NCBI GenBank assembly: GCA_001599915.1
Contig: BCIG01000033.1
Location: 186,001 to 250,000 of the forward strand
Direction: 5' to 3'
DNA length: 64,000 nucleotides
Source of the DNA: Symbiotaphrina buchneri
Lineage: Eukaryota; Ascomycota; Symbiotaphrinales; Symbiotaphrinaceae
Shown: piece by piece, positions 21,470 through 33,353 of the stretch
How the letters are laid out: each line of letters opens with the position of its first letter
Numbering within the stretch: the first letter of the stretch is position 1
Notes under the pieces: model-generated
What the model was told of the DNA's origin: nothing
The model's input: only the letters and a program-made list of their open reading frames with translations
Databases searched by the model: none
Position numbers and translations under genes: made by a program

Positions 21470-24049
21470 ATGGCCGACCTCAGCTTCGGCGGGGCAGAGG
21501 ACGAGAATGCCGAGCTGAAGAAGCTGAACGCGGAGGTGGTGAGCGACCCTGGATGCATATTCGATGTCGCGAAGCCACTGACTTTGACCCAGCTTGAGGA
21601 CACCGACAACTTCGATAACTGGGAGAAACTCGTTCGGGCTGCTGAGTCGCAGGAGGGCGGCCTCAACCGCAACTCTAGTTCTCAAGCTATCGCCGCAACG
21701 AGGGAAATCTATGATCGATTCCTTGCCAAATTCCCCCTCCTTTTCGGATATTGGAAGAAATATGCGGACCTGGAATTCTCCATAGCAGGAACAGAGGCTG
21801 CAGAAATGGTCTGTTCATGGTGTGCGGGCGCTGATGGAAAACCCGGCTGATCCGGTATTAGGTATATGAGAGAGGTGTGGCAGGGATCACGAACTCAGTG
21901 GACTTGTGGACGAACTACTGCAATTTCAAAGTCGAAACAAGCCATGATCCAGACGTGATCAGAGAGTAAGTATACTGGCCGCACTTTCCTTTCCTTGACC
22001 GCCATCCCCTCCAGCAGGCTTCCCACAAAGCTTCATTAGCGCAATATCGTGGGCAGAAGTGGTCATGGAGATGGTGAGAATCTCTCACCGCCACCTGAGA
22101 TCTACTCTCACGCGCTTCCTTCAGGATACTTTTCCCCCCTTCCAGACAGCGGTCATTAGCCTCCGAACTCACCTGTGCCTGGGTCATGCGTTGGAAGAGC
22201 CCAGTTTCGCATATACTGTGTTTGCCATCCTCCACTGTTCATTCCCCTCCCTGATCCCCTTCCTACTCCATTTCAACCTCTGACTGTGCCATTCGTGTAG
22301 GCTTTTCGAGCGTGGCGCACATAATGTTGGACTTGACTTCCTTGCTCATCCATTCTGGGATAAGTACCTGGAGTTTGAAGAAAGATTGGAAGCGTATGAC
22401 AAGATTTTCGCGATCCTCGATAGGGTGGTCCATATGCCGATGCATCAATATGCGAGATATTTCGAACGTTATCGGCAAATGGCTCAAACCAGACCGCTAG
22501 TCGAATTGCTGCCTTCAGATACCCTTGCACTATTCCGTGCAGAAATAGAGCAGGAGGCTCCGCCTGGATCAAAAAGTGAAATTGAGATAGAGCGGGAGCT
22601 GCGCACCCGGATCGACAATTTCCATTTAGAGATCTTCGCGCGGACACAAACAGAAACAACGAAGCGTTGGACATACGAGTCGGAGATCAAGCGGCCATAC
22701 TTCCATGTCACTGAGCTTGATGAAGCGCAGCTCGTAAATTGGAGGAAATACCTGGACTTTGAGGAAATCGAGGGAGATTACTCAAGGATTGTGTTCTTAT
22801 ATGAACGGTGTTTGGTGACTTGCGCATACTACGACGAGTTCTGGTTACGGTACTCTCGCTGGATGTATGCACAGGAGGGTAAGGAGGAGGAAGTCCGGAA
22901 CATCTACATACGTGCAAGCGCAATTTACTGTCCGATCTCACGACCCGCCGTCCGCCTTCACTATGCCTATTTCGAGGAAACATGTGGACGTATCGACGTT
23001 GCTCAGGCAATTCATGAGGCGATCTTACTCAATCTTCCAGGTCACATCGAAACAATTGTGTCCTGGGCCAACCTGCAACGTCGCCACGGAGGACTCGACG
23101 CAGCTATTGAGATCTACAAGGCACAGATAGATTCTTCTGCTTGTGACATCTATGCTAGAGCTGCTCTTGTTGCCGAGTGGGCACGACTGTTGTGGAAGAT
23201 CAAGGGCGCTCCGGAAGAGGCACGCCAAGTTTTTCAAAAGAACCAGCACTGGTATTTGGACAGCCGTGCATTCTGGATCAACTACCTTAACTTCGAACTT
23301 GAGCAACCAACAAGTGCTGAAACTGAGCCTACCCAGTATGCAAGGATTAAGCAGGTCATTACTGACATCCGACGCAAGAGCCATTTGCCGCCTTTGACTG
23401 TCAAAGATCTCACTCATTACTACATGGTGTATCTCTTGGAAAGAGGCTCTACAGAGGCTGCAAAGGAGTATCTGACACTGGACAAGGAGGTGAATGGGTA
23501 CGTACATTTTTTCAACTTCTGCCCTGACCCCGCCCTTCTCTTCTTGCGTGTACTGCTCACCCAGCATTCCTTCCTGCTTGTCGTTTCGGTACCTTTCCAT
23601 ATTAGGCCTCGGCGTATGCCTTGGACGACATTGAAGGCTGCCGTTGCTGCCTTGCGGCTGCTTCGCCGCTGTCTATTGCCATTGGTCGGCCAGTGGCCAG
23701 GCTCTTATTGTAGCCTTGCCGGCAAAGTGTCACCCGCAAACATACTTTCCATATCAACCGACTGGCACCATCATACGTTATCCATATTTCTGGCACCGGG
23801 ACTCTTCTTCTCTTCCCGCCCTCACTACGTTCCATGAACTGACTTTGATATACTTGCAGCCCGTTCTCTGTGCAAAGCACGAATAAGACCAAGCTAGCCG
23901 AAGATGGCAATGAAATGACCACAAACCGTCGCCTTTTGTCGGAGAACGGCCACCCAGGCGTAGAGGTAGATGAAGCGGCGATACGGAGAGGAGAAAACAT
24001 CTACAACAAATACTACCAGCAGCAAGGCGAACAGCCCGTACCTGTTTAA
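21470..24049 (+). CDS. PRP39: Prp39, HAT-repeat U1 snRNP protein
   Basis: Four exons (21470-21808, 21862-21965, 22301-23497, 23860-24049) give 609 aa. It is built of HAT (half-TPR) repeats, each with Trp and Tyr/Phe-rich pairs such as LLFGYWKKYADLEF, FWDKYLEFEERLEAYDKIF, VNWRKYLDFEE and FWLRYSRWMYAQEG. Order and sequence match Prp39, a scaffold of the U1 snRNP for 5' splice-site recognition. The first intron is 53 nt, but the second (335 nt) and third (362 nt) are long for this genome. The C-terminus ends YYQQQGEQPVPV. A strong intron-like stretch (GTGAGC, GCTAAC, TTTAG) begins 10 nt after the stop, so the 3' end may be spliced differently. Convergent with CYM1. Confidence 0.9.
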
Positions 24050-24750
24050 TGGACAAGTGAGCACTCATTCGGCTGGACGTATTATGCAAAGCTAACTCCC
24101 CTTTAGCTTCAAACTCATGAGATACCAGGAAAAGTTTCAGTGTAATCTTCCATTCTCCCTTGCATCCCTACTCCGCCGTCATGCCCATCCCCACAGGGGC
24201 TTTGGACGTCGGCCATTGGCTCTATGCTGTTCATGAACATTCTTGTGCCTTTCTACGAAGTTTGCATTCGCTCCATACTGTTTCAAAAGCTGTAGATACA
24301 TCTCAGGCTCTATCTAGCATAACATGCAATAAAATGACCTGAAGACATTCTCTGTCTTTCCAAGTTGCTATCCAGCTTCGTTACTATATGTTCTCGGCAT
24401 CTTTAGTCCGCCCGGCTGTGACTCTAGCAAGAGCAGGTCTGAAAAAGATGGAGACACCACTCTCCTGTCCCGGCCTGGCCCGCTTGTCCGGAGACAGGTT
24501 CCAAGCCCGAGCAGAAGGGAGTGATAATTGATCTTGCGCTTCGTGCACAATGCACTTCACTTAGTGATCTGCCAACAATGGGAGCGATGTTGGAGACGTT
24601 TTGATCTGTCCAGTAGCGCTATGTCGAAGACGAAAGAAAGCCAAGTCCATGGACCGTGATAACTTGAGAAGAATAACGATTAAAGAGGAGAGTACGCTAT
24701 GCATTGACGCCACCAATGCAAATGCGGGATATAGATACAAGATGCAACAC
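24050..24750. other. Convergent intergenic region PRP39 / CYM1
   Basis: 3' UTRs of both genes. Apart from the intron-like stretch just after the PRP39 stop I see no feature. Confidence 0.4.
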
Positions 24751-27700
24751 CTACTCTACAGACTCGTCGGCCAATCCAATATCTTTGATGATCCAGCCAT
24801 CAGATTCCTTCACCCACTCCTTCTTTTCTCCAAGTATGGCCAGATTAGCTCTTTCGAAGCCATCGACCAGGTAGTTTTGCGCGGCATCTTTGACATCTGA
24901 GGTGTTAACATCCAACAGTTCTTCCCGCCTCTTTTGCTGCATCTCCTCATCGACGCCGGAGAGGAAACGCGTCATGCCTTCCTCGCTGACGGACTCCGGG
25001 GCATCAATGCTCTGGAATACACTCAGCTTTGCCTCTTCAATGTCTCTGTTTGTCCAATCATTATCCCTTGCCCAAGTCCCCGATTCCTGCATGATCTTCA
25101 TCGTATTTTGCGGATTCGGATCACGGTAGCTGTAGAAGCCGAACAAACCACCAAGACCACGTGAGTAAGCTCCTCCACCATATGCGCCACCTTTCTCACG
25201 GATTTCATGATGTAGATGCTTATGCGTCAAGAGTTGGGCAAGGATCTGCAGGTGCGCACCTGAAGGGTCGACATAAGGGACCGTAGGAATAGCAAGGCCT
25301 GAATAATAGACCTGATATGGTAGCGCAAAGAAGCTTTTCGCATTCCTTGGATAGGTGGACTGCGGAGCGTCCGGTGCTGGAGGAGCCTGTTTGGGTAGCG
25401 TCTCCAGGAAGTTTTGCAGCAATCGTTGGTTCTCAGTTGCACTTTCGAGACCACAGGTGATTGCAGCCCTCATGCTGGTACCGCCCGAAAGAGCAAACGA
25501 TTGAATCGCTTTCAGCTTCGATATCACGTCTGCAAGGCCTTCCTCCGAACTTCGCCGGGCAAGGCTTGTGATAAGCTGGACCTGTGTCAATCCGCCAATC
25601 TCCTCATCCAAACGTGCCTGGGGGGTAAGCCCAGCCGAAGCGAAACGGCGGGCGTAGGAATGTCCGGCCTCGGCGATTGCATTTACTGCTCCGCTTGCAC
25701 TGGTCTGCAACAGCTGCCTGATTTTGCTCTCTACCTCAGGTCCGTCAAAGTCCGTCTCGACAACCAAAGTGCGCAGTAATTCGTACATCGCTGGTACATT
25801 GCGATCGAGTGCGTACCCAGAAAACACAAGGCCCTCAGAGCACTCTTGGAGGTTCATCGGCGACGTCGACGAGTGATACCCGAGTCTGACCCCACCCGTC
25901 TTCAATTTGATCAGATCCTCTAGCTGCTCCATAGTTTGATGTTTTGTACCCAGTCTCATGATTGCATCTGTGAAAAGCGGTATAAACATTCGCAGCTCAT
26001 CCGGCAATTGCTGAAAGGTATTCACTGCGCGAAAATATGTAAGGCCATTGGTCGGCGCCTCTCTCCATTGGACTTTGACGTCCCCAACAACACTGTCACG
26101 AACTTCTTTCTTATCTTTCCGCCGAGGAATGTCGGACACATGCAACGTCGGTAGACAACTCAGATCTTGATTACGAGCCTTCTCTTGCAATTCAAGCAGC
26201 TCAAGCTCACGTTCCTCAAGTTGCCGTCGTGCTTCCCCCTCATCGCCCACCTCTTTGACATAATTGGAAATCTTGGATGATAACCTTTCAGCTTCTTCTT
26301 GTACCAACTCTTCAGTGAAAGTCGGCGAGGGTACCATGGTAAAAGTGAATGTGCGGTCATTCAATAGGAACTGTTCCAGCAGGCCTTCTAGGTAGTCCGG
26401 TTGAGCATACCGGCCTTTGAATGCAGAGACAACATCATCCCAGGCCAAGGCATCAAATGGATCAACGCCGTTAAACCAGCCAGGCTTCAAACGCTGCATC
26501 AGGCCCATACCAAAGCTCGCAGTCTTGTGTTTGAGTCCAAGCTCCAGCTGGTGTAGCATACCTTCAACTTTCTGCTTCTCAAACCCCTTCACCTTGACAG
26601 AATGCAGTGTCTTAGTTATGGCTTCTGCAACCTTGGGGACGTCCTCTTCTCTGACACCCGTTAGACCGATTGAGAATATGCCGGTCTTTCCGGAAGTGTC
26701 GAAACCGGTGTTAGGACTGAAGTCCGCACCCAAGCCAGCTTCTATGAGGTTTTGATAGAGAGGCGAACCGTAGCCATCCAGCAATAATGAAGCCACAACG
26801 CCCAAGGAGAATGACTCTAAGACGTTGGCAGTGTCTCCCATGAGCCACGAGACCGACATCTTGTGTTGCATGTCCCTATCCATAAGGGGATCGATAGGGC
26901 CTTGAACCGTAACACTTTTCGGACCTTCCGCCAAAGAAATCGGTTGCCTGATCTCTTTGTCCCCTTCAATCCTACCGAAGGCATCCAGAGTCTTCGAAAC
27001 CTCTCGAAGATGATCCGCAAGAGGCAGGTCTCCGTAGGTGAAGAGTTTCGCATTACTGGGATGGTAATGCTCCGAGTGAAACCGCTTTAGCTGTTCGTGT
27101 GTCAAGTCGGTTATCCTTTGTGGATCGCCACCAGAGTTATGTATGGACGGAAATATATGGTCTTGGAAACGTATATAGAATAGATAGCTGGCGTCGGACA
27201 TTTGCCCCTTCATCTCATTGTACACCACCCCTTTGAAAACTAGATTACTACCACTCTGCGCAGTATTTTGCTCTCCCGCGGCTATGAGCGGGTTCTCAGG
27301 ACCGATGCGCCATCCTTCCTGGTTGAAATCGCCGAGTTTGAGTAGGGGATGAAGAGTAGCATCCAGATAAACAGACATTAGGTTCCTGAAGTCTTGCGGG
27401 TTGGTGGTAGCGAAAGGGTAAGTAGTGTGATCTGAGGAAGTAAAAGCGTTCATGAAGTTGGAAAGTGATCGTGGAAGCATCTTAAAGAAAGGGTCTCGAA
27501 TAGGATACCTGCGATATATCGAGTCAACAACCATTGCGACAAACGGACTAAATGCGCTAACTTCTCACTTCCACACAGGGTGGTATGTTCCAAGATATGA
27601 GGTACACCTGTGTCATCCGGGGGATTAGTCTTAAATCCAATCGAGAAGACATTATTCTTGTCATCTCTGGCAATATGCAGGTAATCCGCGCCTGTCTTAT

Positions 27701-27929
27701 CGTGTTGCAGATGGAGGGCAGTGAGCTCAAGCTCCGGAACATGCTTCATGCGCTTCATGGTAAACCCATGAAGCTGCTCCCCCGGCTTCGGGTACTGTGC
27801 CGTGTCGGTCACAGTAGCATAACCGCGCCGGGTTGACAGCTTGGTAGGCAGCTGCCATCCTGACGACCATTGGAGCACTCGAGAGCAACTGCTACCGTGA
27901 CATGGCCATCTTCGCGATGCCCGGAGCAT
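24751..27929 (-). CDS. CYM1: Mitochondrial presequence protease (Cym1/PreP, M16C)
   Basis: Two exons (27562-27929, 24751-27508; 53-nt intron) give 1041 aa, normal for PreP. The first 40 residues are basic, Ser/Arg-rich and without acidic residues, a matrix-targeting presequence. The inverted zinc motif HILEH (in [23 protein letters not shown]) and the downstream block [18 protein letters not shown] are diagnostic of M16C pitrilysins. A second, catalytically inactive half follows, with the C-terminal [26 protein letters not shown] motif. The enzyme degrades cleaved targeting peptides in the matrix. Divergent from the taxilin gene. Confidence 0.95.
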
Positions 27930-28839
27930 CGTCGACCGGAGTGACGACGTCGGGATGTGGCCCGGAGCAGCTACAGAGTACTACTGTAAGTAACTCCGCA
28001 AAGCACACTCAAACGTCCTTCAGGTAAACGGGTGAGGAAGAAAATGAGAAGGATACAGCGCAGATTCAAAGGTCGATGAAGATGAGCACGAGGTACAGCA
28101 TACGAGGACGAGAAGGCAAAACTAGCGGAAGAATGATTGGTTCTAAGCTGCTTTACCCGAGCAAAGCCGAACAGGTAACCCGCTTTAGTTTAAAGGAGCA
28201 GTGCCGAAGGCGAATCAGAAGACGATTACAGCATCACCAGAATCCTTGCTGCCTTAGCCCAACTTGTCGGTCCTGAGTTGTGTAATTCCTTTTTGACACT
28301 TTTCCTTCGTTTTTGCGCAATATCCGTAGGACTAAGAAGCCGTTCTTTCTGACAGGAGGTGGTCATCAGTCAGATCGACGGCGGATGGGAATAGTTACGC
28401 TGCGGGACGACGGAGCCCTAGTTCAACTTGCCGAGACGTGTGAGACGAGCCTGGAAATCTCCTCTACGCCGGCCAAAATAACGTCCCCCTCCCTCCTTTA
28501 AGTCCACCGCCATCCGGCACGAGACAGCATTTGCCCAAATTAACCAACGCAAACGAGAACCCCGAGGTCTGGCATTCACCATCACCGCGCTCGACAACTT
28601 TACCCACCAGTAATCGACAAATTGGGACCCGTTTCCGAGCAGAGACCCATCGTCCAATCACGGCAACTTGATCTTGGATCCGAAGAAGATCTGGCATCCT
28701 GGTGCAGATGAATCCCCGAAGATTCTACCCGACCTAGAGCTGTTTGGACTTCGACATTTGTACAGTATCGAACATTCTGAGTCTGCCACGCAGGGCCCCC
28801 GGACAAGGCCAACTGTAGGACGGGCGTTACTGCTTGACC
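27930..28839. promoter_or_regulatory. Shared upstream region CYM1 / taxilin
   Basis: 910 bp between divergent start codons. Open frames here on the minus strand are short and low in family resemblance. No box was recognised. Confidence 0.35.
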
Positions 28840-30595
28840 ATGTCGGCCGCTGTAGCTCCACAGCAGTCTGCGCCGATGAGCTCCCGCTCGTCGTCGATGA
28901 CCAGTGGGACACCTTCTGCCGGCAACATGGCCACTCATCCCGATGGAGCTGCTCCTGATCATCATGCACCGAATGTCGCGCAGCCGCCTCCGCCGGCCTC
29001 CAAGAAAGCCAAGGCGAAGAAAGCGGCCGATCCGAATGAGACATCAAAGCTGCTAGCCGCAAAGATCTCGCAACTGGAATCCGATGCTGCTGGGGAGAAG
29101 GACCAAGAGCTTGAGATAGGTACGTGGGGTCATTCACAAATGGGGCTTTGAAGTCACATTTCGCGCTGCATGGATACTTCCCTCTCATCGAGGTCATTAT
29201 TGGACAACGTTGGATTTTATGCTGATGCTTTGGCCTTTTCTGCGACTATACAGAGCGCGAAGTCAAGAAAGCAAACCGTGATCTATCGAACTTGCTCTCG
29301 ACGATCGAGTCACCCCTCTCCCGTTTGGAAGCAGTCCAGAGAAAGTATTCCGAGCTATTGGCAGATATGAGGAGACTTGACCGTGAGCATACGAAAAGTA
29401 AGAAGCGGGCAGATCAGTTGCAGAAAGAGAAGGATCAGAGCAGGACGGAGTTAAACAAGACATTCAGCATGAAGGAGAAGCTGGAGAAGCTCTGCCGAGA
29501 GCTGACGAGAGAGAACAAGAAAATGAAGGTCCGTCTTTCTGCAATAGAGGTTGCATATTCGCTTGCGGCAAGAGACTGATGACACTTGGATATCTAGGAT
29601 GAATATAAGAAGCTCGAAGACACCGAAAAGAGGAACAGGGAAGGGCTCAATGAGAAGTTCGGCAACCTGCTGTTCGATGTGCAGGGTCTTGTCATTGAGA
29701 GAGAAAACCCTGGGGAGCAGAAGTTGAACATGGAGACAGACGAAATGTGCGATAACTCGTCACTCATAAAAGGACGGTAATATTGACGGTGTGTAGGTTC
29801 CGGGCGAAGTTCAAATCACTAGTCGAGCAGTATGAGTACCGGGAGCAGCAGTTCAACGCTCTTCTGCGAACCAAGGAGCTGGAAGTCCAGCACCACTTAG
29901 CACGTTATGAGCATCAGAAGAAGATTGCAGAACAGGAAATCGCCCGCTCACGTGCTTTAAGTGCTCAAGTGTCGACATTCTCCCAAACGGAAACGGAGTT
30001 GCGAAGTCAATTGAACATCTACGTGGAGAAATTCAAACAGGTTTGTCCCCCCCTTGTATCTGAATGATCATAGCTCACTAGACTCCTGAAGGTGGAGGAT
30101 ACGCTTAACAATTCAAACGATCTCTTCTTGACCTTTCGCAAGGAAATGGAAGAGATGTCCAAGAAAACGAAACGCCTAGAGAAAGAGAACCTAAACTTGA
30201 CTCGCAAGCACGATTTGACCAATCGTAATATTCTCGAAATGGCGGAAGAACGTACACGCATCAATAAGGAAATGGAGACCCTCCGCAAGAAGAACGCGAA
30301 TCTAGAAAAACTGTGCCGAGGTATGCAAGCGCAGGGTCGTGGTCAGTTGCCAGCGGGGGATCCAGAAGAAGAGGAGGGTACAGAAAGTGAGTACGACTAT
30401 GAGGAAGAAGATGAGGACGAGGAGGGCAGCGAAGAGGGGGAATATGACGATGAAACTGAGGAAGAGGCTTTGCAAGCCGCCGGGCAGGGTGTTTCAACAT
30501 ATGGTCCTGTACCGCCGCCTCCACCTCCGCCGGCCCAAACCATGCAGAATGGTACCGGTAAGGTGAACGGAGAGGTGAATGGAGTGAAGCACTAA
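28840..30595 (+). CDS. Taxilin-family coiled-coil protein
   Basis: Five exons (28840-29119, 29254-29528, 29598-29746, 29797-30040, 30092-30595) give 483 aa. After a Ser/Pro-rich head comes a long continuous coiled coil (about residues 60-390). It has the taxilin hallmarks KLEKLCRELTRENKKMK, FRAKFKSLVEQYEYREQQF and LNIYVEKFKQVEDTLNNSND. Animal taxilins bind free syntaxins and the nascent-polypeptide complex; the role in fungi is unclear to me. The tail is strongly acidic (EEEEGTESEYDYEEEDEDEE) and followed by a proline run. Convergent with the nitronate monooxygenase gene, 162 bp apart. Confidence 0.85.
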
Positions 30596-30757
30596 CTGCA
30601 ATCTTGTTTGATACATGTCACATGTGACAATGTTTGAATGTTGGCCCAAGTCTTTGCGAGCTCAAGGGCCGTTTTGTTGCCACACCATAGTTTTGGCTTA
30701 TGTATTCAAAGGGATTGGAGAAGCCCATTGCTATGCAGTATGCCATCAGTGAAGCCG

Positions 30758-31804
30758 TTAAAGCTTGCTTTGAGCCGACACATATTGTCCGCACTGCTGC
30801 AGCATACCTACTGCCTCCTTAACCATATCTTCAACGATCTGCTTTGCAGGCTTCACATCAGTGATCACGGCGGCCACTTGGCCCATAAGAAAAGGAAAAT
30901 CCACGTCTGAGCCGTCTTCCATATCCTTCTCCATAGGCACAATCCCACATTCGGTCAACTCTCTTATCTTCTCAGGCCGTTCCTCCCATTCCTTGATGTA
31001 CTCGTTCATCCTGACCCTCAAAGGCCTTCCACTGACCACCAGTGTCCTAAGTGTATCATCGAAGCCGGCAGTCACAACGGCTTCTTTGTGCATTCGACTA
31101 GTGCCTGCTTCATCGCTGGCAACGAATCTGGTCCCAACCCATACGCCTTGTGCTCCGCTGACTAGAGCGGCTGCCAGACCTCGACCGTCTGAGATGCCAC
31201 CTGCTGCAACTACAATTGCTTGTGCACCAGTCAATGGGCTCTTGTACTTCCTTGCCACATCGACTACAGCTGGTATCAAAATCGAGGTCGGGATGTTCCC
31301 CGTATGGCCTCCACCCTCACTGCCCTGCGCGCAGACAATGTCGACGCCTGCTCGGAGCGCCTTCTCGGCATGCTTCGGCGCGCCCACCATATTCATGACC
31401 AATATCCCCGCATCGTGAAGCCGCTTGATCGTGTTCTGCGGCGGGATCCCGACCGCGCTCACGAACAGCTTCGCGCCCTCCTCGCAAACCACCTCGATCA
31501 GCTCATCCAGCTGTCCCTTTGTGTAATCGTGGTTCGTCTTTCGGGCGCCGTCGCCGACCTTCGGTAGGGCCAGGTCAACCCCGAATGGGAGGGTGGCATC
31601 GGGCAGGAGGGATTTTAGCTCTTTTATCATCTCCCGAAGGCGAGCAGGCGTATACCCTAGGCCGCCAATGACTCCTAAACCACCCGCTGATGAGACCGCC
31701 GCAGCCAACGGAGCGGTAGATGTGTGCGCCATGCCCGCTAGTAAAACGGGATGGGTGATCCCCAAGAGCGTGCAGAGCGGAGTTGTGATTGTAGGGAGAG
31801 CCAT
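30758..31804 (-). CDS. Nitronate monooxygenase-like FMN enzyme
   Basis: Intronless, 348 aa. It is a TIM-barrel of the nitronate monooxygenase (2-nitropropane dioxygenase) family: HPVLLAGMAHTSTAPLAAAV at the start, VDIVCAQGSEGGGHTG and IVVAAGGISDGRGLAAAL for FMN phosphate binding, and GVWVGTRFVASDEA. These enzymes oxidise alkyl nitronates such as propionate-3-nitronate. The usual catalytic His is consistent with the GGGHTG position. Substrate in this fungus unknown. No signal peptide. Confidence 0.85.
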   Translation of the reverse strand: MALPTITTPLCTLLGITHPVLLAGMAHTSTAPLAAAVSSAGGLGVIGGLGYTPARLREMIKELKSLLPDATLPFGVDLALPKVGDGARKTNHDYTKGQLDELIEVVCEEGAKLFVSAVGIPPQNTIKRLHDAGILVMNMVGAPKHAEKALRAGVDIVCAQGSEGGGHTGNIPTSILIPAVVDVARKYKSPLTGAQAIVVAAGGISDGRGLAAALVSGAQGVWVGTRFVASDEAGTSRMHKEAVVTAGFDDTLRTLVVSGRPLRVRMNEYIKEWEERPEKIRELTECGIVPMEKDMEDGSDVDFPFLMGQVAAVITDVKPAKQIVEDMVKEAVGMLQQCGQYVSAQSKL

Positions 31805-32124
31805 CTTTTATTCAAGCGGCAATGGTCTGAATAAATACTCAAAGGGCGAGCGAACATCCCATTCAAGCTGATTTCGCTCAGCGCTCGAGCATACATCGCA
31901 TGGTAGGACGATTCCAAGCTCAGGTCGATCTCAGTAAGTTAAGGTAGACACCGATGGGATGCGGGGGTTAGCGTAATGCGGGGGAACAAGCCGAGGCACC
32001 CGAATGCTTCCAAAAGTTTGCGCTCAAGCTCCATGGGATACCTTATTGAGCTTGCAATATCAGCAAGGATCAGATTCGCAGTCTCAACTTAAAAGTCAGT
32101 CGAAACAATGATGATTCGTCCTCC
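31805..32124. other. Intergenic upstream of nitronate monooxygenase gene
   Basis: 320 bp that should contain its promoter. Nothing recognised. Confidence 0.35.
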
Positions 32125-32985
32125 TCAATGCACTGCGACCGGTCGTTGTAAAAACCCTAATAACCATGCGTCGCCTTTGTCTGTTGCGGCTTCTCGAAGC
32201 AATGCCCATCTCCACTGCTCACCGCTGAGTGTACGACGGCCTTCCCACCAGTCAACAACCTTGTTACTAGAAGCAGCAGCCTCTTCCACTCTCCCAATGT
32301 TAGGCCATCGTACGAGTTCAAGGCCGAGCTTCTTCTCGTCCGCCCTCTGTAGATAGCGCACCAGCCCGCGGGTAAAGCATTCAACGGCTGGTACCATGCG
32401 GGCATGGACAGCATCTGAGAATGCATGTTCCATATCGTATGCCCCCTCGAACTCGGCTCCGTGCTCCATTAATCGCCCTAATAAGTCCAGTTTGTCCTCG
32501 GTCCACGGCGCTTGGAGAAGTCGGGACGGTATCTGCGTGCCGCGCGCGAATTCCAGCCTCAGTCTGGCATTGACATATGAGAATCCATATGGTGGCCCGC
32601 AATCATCATTCTGCATCTCCCTAGCCCGTGTAAGAGCAAGCGCTTCCACCTTTTCCAATAGCGGGAGCGTTAACCACTTTTGCCGCAATATGGCATTCTG
32701 TAGGCTTGCGCTCCACAAGTGGATCTCCCAAAGGCCGCCGTATGTCCAACCGTTGCTTATGTTGCGCGGGAAAGAGAACGCGATCAAGCAGAGTTGCTTA
32801 TACACTGCTTCATTGCTGAGTCTCCGCCCAATGTGCACCGGGCTCGCCAGCGGTAACTGCAGGTTCCTTGAATGTAAGAAGATCTGCTCCAGTATCTCGG
32901 TAGGTAGTAACTCCAATCTCGATAGAGCATGCGACGGGTTGTGGCATGGCGGTGGTTGACCGAGGCCATTCGTGAGAGAAGACAT
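32125..32985 (-). CDS. F-box-like protein of unknown target
   Basis: Intronless, 286 aa. Near the N-terminus LSRLELLPTEILEQIFLHSRNLQLPLASP has the Leu-Pro-x-Glu-Ile-Leu pattern of an F-box, the Skp1-binding element of SCF ubiquitin ligases. The rest matches the many lineage-specific ascomycete F-box-like proteins without recognisable repeats: Trp-rich (WTYGGLWEIHLW), with an ankyrin-like RLMEHGAEFEGAYDMEHAF. Substrate unknown. Divergent from the polymerase delta subunit gene across 368 bp. Confidence 0.6.
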   Translation of the reverse strand: MSSLTNGLGQPPPCHNPSHALSRLELLPTEILEQIFLHSRNLQLPLASPVHIGRRLSNEAVYKQLCLIAFSFPRNISNGWTYGGLWEIHLWSASLQNAILRQKWLTLPLLEKVEALALTRAREMQNDDCGPPYGFSYVNARLRLEFARGTQIPSRLLQAPWTEDKLDLLGRLMEHGAEFEGAYDMEHAFSDAVHARMVPAVECFTRGLVRYLQRADEKKLGLELVRWPNIGRVEEAAASSNKVVDWWEGRRTLSGEQWRWALLREAATDKGDAWLLGFLQRPVAVH

Positions 32986-33353
32986 GGGACGGAAAATGCA
33001 TCAATAATGTGGTAAAGATTGGTGGATAAGAAAGGGAAGCGGGCCGCGTCTCTTTAACTGAGAGCACGCTACAGCCTTAAGGTGACTCCACAATGCGGAG
33101 CTTCTGGACTGAACGCTGCTCGGCTGGGACTGAGTGGGACCGACGACCAACAAGGTTGCGGGGCTTACCGAAGCTTAAATGGACACCCTAGTTAAGTCGG
33201 TTAACTGAAAGACGCGGTACGCGTAAAGGGCACCAGCACCAACGAGGACGAACACGAACGTAAAGTTGCACAACCGCGTCCAATTTGGAATTTTACCGTC
33301 TGAACAATCAGAACAAGTCGACTTGTCGCCGGCGCCCCTCTTGACGGAAGAAG
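32986..33353. promoter_or_regulatory. Bidirectional region F-box gene / POL31
   Basis: 368 bp between divergent starts. No TATA or other box recognised. Confidence 0.35.

Noticed and set aside
24059-24160. Extra 3' exon of PRP39
   Set aside because: An intron-like stretch follows the stop, but no splice choice removes the in-frame stop and gives a convincing tail. Left as possible 3' UTR intron.
30000-33000. Secondary-metabolite cluster around the nitronate monooxygenase
   Set aside because: Neighbours are taxilin, F-box-like and polymerase genes; no synthase, transporter or regulator.
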